From positions 70,072-134,071 of the forward strand of contig NZ_JOFV01000011.1 in the NCBI RefSeq assembly GCF_000718325.1: a stretch of DNA of 64,000 nt. Direction: 5' to 3'. The notes under the pieces are model-generated. The model did no database searches. It was given only the letters and a program-made list of their open reading frames with translations, and was not told where the DNA came from. Shown here piece by piece: positions 58,554-64,000 of the stretch. Numbering within the stretch: position 1 is the first letter of the stretch; each line of letters begins with the position of its first letter. Origin of the DNA: Oerskovia turbata. Lineage in GTDB: Bacteria; Actinomycetota; Actinomycetes; Actinomycetales; Cellulomonadaceae. The position numbers and the translations under genes are program-made.

Positions 58554-60172
58554 CGCCGCACCGCCCGGTCCTCCGCCAGGAGCACACGCAGGTACTCGGC
58601 CGTCTTGTCCGGGTCGGCCCCGGCGAGCGCGTCCACCTCTGCCCGACGCTGGTCCAGGCTCGAGAAGCGGGGCGTCGGCGGCTGGATCTCGGGGCGCGTG
58701 GGCACCGGCTCCAGCAGCCCGTCACCGTCGTCCCGACCGTGCAGGGGACCGAACTCGTCGAGACCGTCGCCCACAGGACGCAGCTCGAGGTCCGCGATGT
58801 CGACCGCCTCCCGGCGCTCACGCCGGCGACGGGCCCGCGACCAGGCCACCAGACCCAGCACGAGGAGCAGCAGGATGCCGGCGACGACCGCTCCGGTCCG
58901 CAGCATCTGGCCCTGCTTCTCGGCGGCAGCCGCTGCCTCCGCCGCGGCGAGGGCGGCCGCAGCCGCGTCCGCCGCGCCCGTGTCGAACGCGAGCCGCTCG
59001 ACCTCGACCACGTCCCCACGCTCCGGGTCGATGCCGGCCGCAGCCGCCACGAGGGTCGTGATGGCCGCCGTGTTGCCCGCACCCGCCGCGTCGGCGTTGA
59101 GCGCGACCGACACCGTCTGACGGGTCAGCGCGCCCGCGGGCCGCGTCGTCGTCTCCGTGGTCTTGTCGACCGCGTTGTTGCGCGTCGCGTCCTGCGACGT
59201 GTAGGTGCTGTCACCGGTCCCGCCGTTCGGGACCGCGATGTTGTCCGGCCCCAGCACGCCGGCCCCGCCCCCACCCGTGCCGGAGTACTCCTCGGTCGTG
59301 GTCGACTCGTTGAGCGCCGGCGCGTTCTCGGGAGCGGTGAACGTCTCCTCGAGACGCTCCGAGCTCGAGACGTCCATCTCTGCCGTCACCGCGACGGTCG
59401 AGTTGCCCACGCCGACGACGCGGTCGAGCATGGCCTGCACCGCCCGGGCCGTACGCTCCTCGTACTCCGCGCTCTGCTTGCCCGACGACCGGGTACCGAC
59501 GCCGACCTCCGAGAGGACGGCGCCGCTCTGGTCGACGACCGCCACGTCCGTGGGCGACATGCCGTCGATCGAGGCCGACACCAGGTGCACCATGGCCTCG
59601 ACCTGTTCGGGAGCCAGCGACTTGCCGCGTGCCGGGGCCACGAAGACCGACGCCGTCGGTGTGCCCTTCTCCGCGGCGAAGACCGTGTCCTCCGGGATGG
59701 CGAGCTGGACGGTCGCGGTCGAGACGTTCTCCATGGCCCCGATCGTGCGTGCCAGCTCTCCCTCGAGCGCACGCTTGTACGTCACGTCCTGCTGGAACTC
59801 GCTCGACGTCACACCCATCTCGTCGAGCAGCGAGTACCCGCCGGTCGACTCGTCCGCCGGCAGGCCCGCGGCAGCGGCCGTGAGCCGCTGCTCGTAGACC
59901 TGCGCCTCGGGGACGAGCACCGTCGCTCCGCCGTCGGACAGCTGGTACGGGACCCCCTGCGACCTGAGCTGGTCCACGATCGCCGAGGCGTCCGCGCTCG
60001 ACATGCCCGAGTACAGGGGCGCGAAGCTCGGACGCGACACCCAGGACACGAGACCGACCACGGCGACGACGAGGATCGCGAGGGCGAGGACCGCGAGCGT
60101 GCGCTGCGCGATCGTGAAGTCGCGGGCGGCGCCGAACGCGCGCCCGAACGACGACTTGATCTTCTCCGGCAT
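58550..60172 (-). CDS. fliF: Flagellar MS-ring protein FliF
   Basis: 540 residues. First transmembrane helix TLAVLALAILVVAVVGLVSW, then the YscJ-like ring-building domains (FAPLYSGMSSADASAIVDQL, QRLTAAAAGLP, GELARTIGAMENVSTATVQL), second helix AVVAGILLLLVLGLVAWSRA, and a short cytoplasmic tail that binds FliG. Begins one base after the fliE stop. Confidence 0.97.
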   Translation of the reverse strand: MPEKIKSSFGRAFGAARDFTIAQRTLAVLALAILVVAVVGLVSWVSRPSFAPLYSGMSSADASAIVDQLRSQGVPYQLSDGGATVLVPEAQVYEQRLTAAAAGLPADESTGGYSLLDEMGVTSSEFQQDVTYKRALEGELARTIGAMENVSTATVQLAIPEDTVFAAEKGTPTASVFVAPARGKSLAPEQVEAMVHLVSASIDGMSPTDVAVVDQSGAVLSEVGVGTRSSGKQSAEYEERTARAVQAMLDRVVGVGNSTVAVTAEMDVSSSERLEETFTAPENAPALNESTTTEEYSGTGGGGAGVLGPDNIAVPNGGTGDSTYTSQDATRNNAVDKTTETTTRPAGALTRQTVSVALNADAAGAGNTAAITTLVAAAAGIDPERGDVVEVERLAFDTGAADAAAAALAAAEAAAAAEKQGQMLRTGAVVAGILLLLVLGLVAWSRARRRRERREAVDIADLELRPVGDGLDEFGPLHGRDDGDGLLEPVPTRPEIQPPTPRFSSLDQRRAEVDALAGADPDKTAEYLRVLLAEDRAVRR

Positions 60173-60173
60173 G

Positions 60174-60515
60174 TCAGGCCTGCATCCTCATGATCTCGTT
60201 GAACGCGTCGACCGCCTTGTTGCGCACGGTGGCGACGAGCTCGAGGGTCGTGGCGGCACGCGTCGAGGCGATCGTCGCCTGGTGGATGTCGGCCAGGTCG
60301 CCCGACACCGCGGCGATCGCCAGCTCGTTGGACGTGGCCTGCAGCTGCTGTGTGCTGTCGACCGCGCCGCCGAGGACCTCGGCGAACGCACTCGCGCCCA
60401 CCCGTCCGGTGGACGCGGTGGCGGTGGAGGGAGACAGACCCGACAGGGCCGACGCCGCCTCGGCACCCGACAGGTAGCCGGTCGCGGTCGTGGGCTCGAT
60501 GGGAGAGACAGGCAT
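60174..60515 (-). CDS. fliE: Flagellar hook-basal body protein FliE
   Basis: 113 residues. C-terminal FliE signature LADIHQATIASTRAATTLEL and VRNKAVDAFNEIMRMQ. It links the MS ring to the rod. ATG at 60515 with GGGAAG upstream; five bases after the flgC stop. Confidence 0.95.
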   Translation of the reverse strand: MPVSPIEPTTATGYLSGAEAASALSGLSPSTATASTGRVGASAFAEVLGGAVDSTQQLQATSNELAIAAVSGDLADIHQATIASTRAATTLELVATVRNKAVDAFNEIMRMQA

Positions 60516-60520
60516 GGGGT

Positions 60521-60913
60521 TCACTTCCCGATCTGGAGTGCTGCTTCGTAGGCCGTCTTGGCGCGGTCGACGACCGCCGCGTTCGCCTGGTACCCGCGCT
60601 GGGCCAGGATGAGGTGTCCCATCTGCTCGGACATGTCGATGTCCGGGTAGCGCACGTACCCGTCCTCGTCGGCGAGGGGATGGTCGGGCTCGTACGTGAC
60701 ACGCCCTTCCTCGCTGCCCCAGGCCGCACCCGCGACGAACGCGCCGGGGGTGTCGTTGCCACCCTCCTGCACGGTCACGTAGCGGGCACGGAACGCGGCG
60801 TCGTCGGTCGACGTCACGGTGTTCACGTTGGAGAGGTTGTCGGCGACCGCGTCGAGCCACTTGCGGTGCACGGTCAGGCCGGTGCCGGCGATGCCGATCG
60901 CGTCGAAGGTCAT
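60521..60913 (-). CDS. flgC: Flagellar proximal rod protein FlgC
   Basis: 130 residues. N-terminal rod signature TGLTVHRKWLDAVADNLSNV and C-terminal DMSEQMGHLILAQRGYQANA. Slightly unusual N-terminus (the typical A..GM..Q..R becomes GTGLTVHRKW), but the spacing is normal. Begins one base after the flgB stop. Confidence 0.95.
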   Translation of the reverse strand: MTFDAIGIAGTGLTVHRKWLDAVADNLSNVNTVTSTDDAAFRARYVTVQEGGNDTPGAFVAGAAWGSEEGRVTYEPDHPLADEDGYVRYPDIDMSEQMGHLILAQRGYQANAAVVDRAKTAYEAALQIGK

Positions 60914-60914
60914 C

Positions 60915-61256
60915 TCAGCTCGTCCTCATCGCCGCGCGCAACGAGCTCGCCTCGCCCCCGACAGCCTGCGTCGCGAACTGGTAGCGCAGCACGGTGTCGA
61001 TGTTGGAGAGCGTCTCGGTGTCGAGATTGACGTTCGAGCCGTTGAGCTGGGTCGGCTCGAGCGAGCGCGACACGCTGAACGCCACACGCCCCTCGCCCGA
61101 GGCGACCGAGGAGGCCAGCGCCTGCTCGAACTGCACCCGCTTCGCGGTGTACCCGGGGGTGTTGATGTTGGCGATGTTCTCCGCGATCACACGCTGACGG
61201 GCGGAGAGCCCGTCGAGCGCGCTCTGGAGCGCCAAGGAGGTCACGGAGTCGAACAC
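60915..61256 (-). CDS. flgB: Flagellar proximal rod protein FlgB
   Basis: 113 residues. ALDGLSARQRVIAENIANIN followed by TPGYTAKRVQFEQAL is diagnostic. GTG start at 61256 (MFDSVTSLALQSAL); only a weak GGGG stands upstream, so the start is less firm than others. First gene of the rod/export transcript running to flgE. Confidence 0.94.
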   Translation of the reverse strand: MFDSVTSLALQSALDGLSARQRVIAENIANINTPGYTAKRVQFEQALASSVASGEGRVAFSVSRSLEPTQLNGSNVNLDTETLSNIDTVLRYQFATQAVGGEASSLRAAMRTS

Positions 61257-61419
61257 GTTCGCGGTATCCCCACGTCGAAGGTGCGTCGGCCGTCCCATGG
61301 CCTGCGGGGTGAGCGGTCCGTGCTCACCGTGAGCTCTCGGCCGCTCCGCGGCCGTCGCGCGTCGCACGCACCTGTCCCGGGTCGCGGGCGAGGTGATGCG
61401 TCGTCGTGTCACTTCGAGC

Positions 61420-61427
61420 CCTATGCA
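61420..61427 (-). promoter_or_regulatory. TGCATAGG element upstream of flgB
   Basis: Octamer on the minus strand 163 bases before flgB, in the intergenic region that must hold the promoter of the flgB-flgE transcript. Adjacent on the plus strand is CACTTCGAG, which partly resembles the half-sites before the LuxR-type gene. Confidence 0.4.
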
Positions 61428-61471
61428 GGGCCGTCGGGAGTCAGTCGTCGTCGGCCGCGCCGGGCGTGCGC

Positions 61472-61544
61472 GGCGCCGTCGGGCCGGCGTCCGGCGCTGC
61501 GGCGCCGTCAGGCCGACGTCCGGCGCCGTGGCGCCGTCGGGCCC
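61472..61544. repeat. 29-bp tandem repeat, about 2.5 copies, upstream of flgB
   Basis: Units at 61472-61500 and 61501-61529 differ at a few positions, and a partial third runs to 61544. Each starts GGCGCCGTC. Together with the octamer it makes up the 303-base gap 61257-61559; no gene is seen there. Confidence 0.75.
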
Positions 61545-61559
61545 GCGGAGCGGAGCGGG

Positions 61560-61991
61560 TCAGGCCTCGACGTCGAGGTAGGCGGCGGCAGGTGCGTCGT
61601 GCACGGTGGGCACGGATGACAGCGCCCGTGCGTGCCGGCGGTTCTCCGCGACCGCCTCGTGCAGGTGGTCGACGATGTGCGCATGGCCCGCCAGGACCTC
61701 GAGCGCGCGGTCCACCAGGCTCGCCGGCAGACGCCCCAGGTCGGTCGGCGGGGTCCAGGTGACGAGCCTGTCCATCACCTCGGCGCCGGCCGCGGGACCG
61801 GCGCCCGCCGACATCGCGGCGAGGTCGTCCAGGACGCCGGACCAGGCGGCGTGCAGGTCCGCGGCTGCGTCGGTGGCTGCGTCGGTGGCACCGTGCGGGT
61901 CGACGGTTCCGTGAAGGTCGAGGGCCGGGTCGTCGGCGGGCTCGACCGACGTCCCGGGCCCGGCTGTCGCGAGCTGCGCGTCAGGCGACAC
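61560..61991 (-). CDS. Candidate flagellar chaperone in the FliT position
   Basis: 143 residues from GTG 61991, overlapping the fliS stop by 11 bases. Residues 1-45 are Thr/Ala/Asp-rich; the rest is helical (LHAAWSGVLDDLAAMSAG, LPASLVDRALEVLAGHAHIV, HLHEAVAENRRHARALSSV). No clear family motif, but a small helical protein directly after fliD-fliS is normally FliT, the FliD chaperone. Identity is positional. Confidence 0.6.
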   Translation of the reverse strand: MSPDAQLATAGPGTSVEPADDPALDLHGTVDPHGATDAATDAAADLHAAWSGVLDDLAAMSAGAGPAAGAEVMDRLVTWTPPTDLGRLPASLVDRALEVLAGHAHIVDHLHEAVAENRRHARALSSVPTVHDAPAAAYLDVEA

Positions 61992-62406
61992 CGGACACAC
62001 CGCCCGTGCGGACGGACGACGTGCTGTCGTGCCCCGCGGGGAGCACATCGGCGGCCTGACGCCACGTCTCCTGCAGCGGCAGGACGAGCTCGAGCACCTC
62101 GTGCGTGCGCGCGATGTCCCGGTGGACGTTCGCCGCGACGAGGGCCTCGTGCACGTAGACGTAGACCGCGAGCAGGTCCTCGCCGCCCTCCCAGACAGAG
62201 GTGTCGAGCGAGCCCATGAGCTCGGCGACGATCGCCTGAGCGTGCAGGAGCTGCTCGGAGGCCGCGGTCCAGCGCTCCTCGCCCTGAGCGACCTCGGCCC
62301 GGCGCAGGTCGAGCACGAGCCGGTCGTAGAGCATGGTCAGCAGGCGCGCCGGCGACGCGGTGAGGATGGCGTCGCGCCCGTAGGCGCTCTGGGCGAGGTT
62401 GGTCAC
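61981..62406 (-). CDS. fliS: Flagellin export chaperone FliS
   Basis: 141 residues. YGRDAILTASPARLLTMLYD and the helical bundle segments LLHAQAIVAELMGSLD and YVYVHEALVAANVHRD are typical FliS. Binds flagellin before export. GTG start at 62406, 19 bases after the fliD stop. Short C-terminal tail. Confidence 0.94.
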   Translation of the reverse strand: MTNLAQSAYGRDAILTASPARLLTMLYDRLVLDLRRAEVAQGEERWTAASEQLLHAQAIVAELMGSLDTSVWEGGEDLLAVYVYVHEALVAANVHRDIARTHEVLELVLPLQETWRQAADVLPAGHDSTSSVRTGGVSGVA

Positions 62407-62425
62407 GGGGTCTTCCTTCGCGGGG

Positions 62426-63796
62426 TCAGCTCTTGGACGGGTTCAGGGCGTTGAGCTGGCCGGTGAGCCACTGCTGCTGGGCGTCGAGCTTCGCGAGCTG
62501 CACCTCCATCGAGGTGAACTGCGCGCTGAGCCGGTTGTAGCGCTGCTCGAGCCGGGTGTCCCACCGGACGATCTGCTCGTCCATCCGCTTCGCGTTGGTC
62601 TCGCGGTTCTGGATCGAGGTGGTCAGCTGGCCGTCGTACTTGTCCGACAGCGACTCCGCGGCCTCCTGGACGCGGGCCGCGACCTTGTTGAACGTGGCCG
62701 TGACCTTGTTAGGGTCCGCCGCCAACGCTGCGTCGAGCTTCTCGGCGTTGAACACGACCTCGCCGGTGCGCGTGATCTCGATGCCGATCGAGGACAGCGA
62801 CTCTCCGTCGATCGGGTAGGACGCGGCGTCGATCAGCATCTGGCGCGCGTTGCGCACGACGGACTCGCCGGCCAGCGCCGCGCCCGACGTCGATCCGTCG
62901 GCCGCGATCGTGACCTTGGTCAGCGCAGCCATGCGGGACAGGATCGACTGGACCGAGTCGACGAAGCCCTTGACCGTGGCGGTCCGCGCCTCGGTGTCCT
63001 CGTTGACCGTGATGGTCACCGGGTTGGTGGAGGCCTTGGCGACCGTGACGTCCACGCCCGGGAGCAGGTCGGTGAAGACCGCCGTGGACGACGTCACGGT
63101 CTGCTCGGCGGGCGTCCCTGCCCACAGGCGCACCGACGAGTCGGCGGCGGCGGTCACGGTCGCGGCCCCGGGGGCCGTGAGGAGGTTGGTCGCCGTGCCG
63201 CCGTCGACCTCGGCCGCGGTGCCGGCGTGGAACGAGAACGCGTTCTCGGCACCGGTCTCGGTCGACGTGAGCTGGAGGCGGTAGAGCTTCTCGCCCGTGC
63301 CGGGGTCGGTGCCGGCGGACACCTTGACGGCACGCACTCCTGTGTCCGACCCGTTGAGGGCCGCGACGACGTCGTCGAGCGAGGAGGAGGCCGCCGTGAC
63401 CTCGGTGTGCGCGCCCTTGGCGTCGGTGATCGTGAACTTCGTGCCGGGGGCCGTGCTCATGGCCCCGGTCACGGACTTCTGGCCCGCGGCGACTGAGTCG
63501 ACGACGAGGTCGATCGTGCCCGCGCCGGCCGCCGGCTTCGCCGTCACCGCGACGGCGTCCGACGAGCTCGTCGCCTTGAACTGCGCGAGGGCGTTGGGGG
63601 ACGTGAGGTCCTTGGCGGACTTCGCGAGCGCGGCGATGCGCGTGTTGAGGTCCTGGAGCGCGGTGATCTCGGTGCGCTGGAACTTGACCTTGGCCTGGAG
63701 GTTGAGCTGGGGGATCGACTCGACCTTCATGAGGTCGGCCACCAGTGCCTTGACGTCGAGACCGCTCGACGTCAGGCCGGAGAGAGTGATACCCAC
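62426..63796 (-). CDS. fliD: Flagellar cap protein FliD
   Basis: 456 residues. N-terminal GITLSGLTSSGLDVKALVAD and VESIPQLNLQAKVKFQRTEI, variable Ala/Thr-rich middle, and C-terminal SLSDKYDGQLTTSIQNRETN with RYNRLSAQFTSMEVQLAKLD. Forms the filament cap. GTG start at 63796 with GGAGG eight bases upstream. Confidence 0.96.
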   Translation of the reverse strand: MGITLSGLTSSGLDVKALVADLMKVESIPQLNLQAKVKFQRTEITALQDLNTRIAALAKSAKDLTSPNALAQFKATSSSDAVAVTAKPAAGAGTIDLVVDSVAAGQKSVTGAMSTAPGTKFTITDAKGAHTEVTAASSSLDDVVAALNGSDTGVRAVKVSAGTDPGTGEKLYRLQLTSTETGAENAFSFHAGTAAEVDGGTATNLLTAPGAATVTAAADSSVRLWAGTPAEQTVTSSTAVFTDLLPGVDVTVAKASTNPVTITVNEDTEARTATVKGFVDSVQSILSRMAALTKVTIAADGSTSGAALAGESVVRNARQMLIDAASYPIDGESLSSIGIEITRTGEVVFNAEKLDAALAADPNKVTATFNKVAARVQEAAESLSDKYDGQLTTSIQNRETNAKRMDEQIVRWDTRLEQRYNRLSAQFTSMEVQLAKLDAQQQWLTGQLNALNPSKS

Positions 63797-63859
63797 GGGA
63801 AATGCCTCCAGGACGTTGGGTCGGCTGGGTCAGCCAGGATCAGATCGGTGAGGGAAGAG

Positions 63860-63905
63860 CACCCGGCGGGCGGCGACCTGTGCGGACGCCGCCGCCCGCC
63901 GGGTG
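63860..63905. terminator. Hairpin terminator after fliC
   Basis: 16-bp perfect stem (63860-63875 with 63890-63905) with a 14-base loop, 11 bases downstream of the flagellin stop on the minus strand. It separates highly expressed fliC from fliD. Confidence 0.85.
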
Positions 63906-63915
63906 GCTGTCAGTC

Positions 63916-64000
63916 TCAGCCGAGGAGCTGGAGCACTCCGGCGTTGGACTGGTTGGCCTGCGCGAGCATCGCGGTCCCGGCCTGGGACAGGATGTTGGTG
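63916..64000 (-). CDS. fliC: Flagellin, C-terminal end only
   Basis: Only the last 27 codons lie in the window: TNILSQAGTAMLAQANQSNA followed by GVLQLLG and TGA. This is the conserved D0 C-terminal helix of flagellins. The gene continues beyond the right edge. A terminator follows it before fliD. Confidence 0.93.
   Translation of the reverse strand, partial: TNILSQAGTAMLAQANQSNAGVLQLLG

Noticed and set aside
61472..61544. Possible CRISPR array
   Set aside because: Units are contiguous without spacers and diverge between copies; no cas genes in the window.
1..64000. tRNA, rRNA, riboswitch, insertion sequence or prophage
   Set aside because: No cloverleaf, conserved riboswitch core, transposase or integrase was seen on either strand.

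Overview
The window is very GC-rich, tightly packed actinobacterial DNA with frequent GTG starts, four-base ATGA/GTGA gene overlaps and several start codons placed 6-7 bases after a TANNNT -10 hexamer (leaderless transcripts). Rex, DisA, a CsrA-containing flagellar cluster without P/L-ring genes, bS22 and an arabinose/glycerol catabolic set all fit a motile, plant-polysaccharide-degrading member of the Micrococcales, for example the Cellulomonas/Oerskovia/Cellulosimicrobium group. The genus is an inference; no rRNA or tRNA gene is present.

Layout. 0.2-3 kb: YceI protein, redox repressor rex with a glutaredoxin-like partner, and a HAD-IB phosphatase. 3-4.3 kb: a compositionally different patch with a small secreted-protein/membrane-protein operon, then the 32-residue ribosomal protein bS22. 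4.4-8 kb: AcuC-type deacetylase and a KtrB/KtrA potassium uptake pair. 8.3-13.6 kb: arabinose operon araB-araD-araA with a LacI-type operator and LacI regulator, the regulator gene coupled to proC. 14.6-20.1 kb: a membrane-anchored protein and a 1522-residue secreted multidomain glycoside hydrolase. 20.3-26.2 kb: two-helix K+ channel, radA, disA (c-di-AMP synthase), a Pro-rich anchored protein, mutY-type glycosylase and an ArgA-type acetyltransferase. 26.2-31.9 kb: glycerol locus (SorC-family regulator divergent from glpD-glpF-glpK). 32-33.3 kb: S33-type peptidase.

33.4-39.6 kb is the regulatory shoulder of the flagellar locus: a 879-residue LuxR/MalT-like STAND ATPase regulator, a 199-residue unknown protein, a divergent sigma-70-like protein and a one-helix membrane protein with an (Asp-Arg)n tail. 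39.7-64 kb is an almost unbroken minus-strand flagellar cluster. In transcription order from the right edge it is fliC (partial), fliD, fliS, fliT-like, flgB, flgC, fliE, fliF, fliG, fliH, fliI, fliJ, an NlpC/P60 hydrolase, fliK, flgD, flgE, flbD, motA, motB, fliM, fliN, fliO, fliP, fliQ, fliR, flhB, flhA, an FlhF-like protein without a P-loop, and csrA.

How it fits together. The flagellar block encodes the export gate and ATPase, MS/C ring, proximal rod, hook, cap, stator, flagellin chaperone and post-transcriptional control (CsrA). flgF/flgG, flgK, flgL, flgM, fliA, fliW and chemotaxis genes are not in the window. The most unusual points are a CsrA-type hairpin covering csrA's own Shine-Dalgarno, a recurring TGCATAGG element before four flagellar genes, a wall hydrolase translationally coupled inside the fliF-fliK run, an FliM without the N-terminal CheY-docking peptide beside an FliN with an extra N-terminal domain, the degenerate FlhF, and the sigma-like/membrane protein pair. 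No insertion sequence, prophage, CRISPR array or defence system was found.
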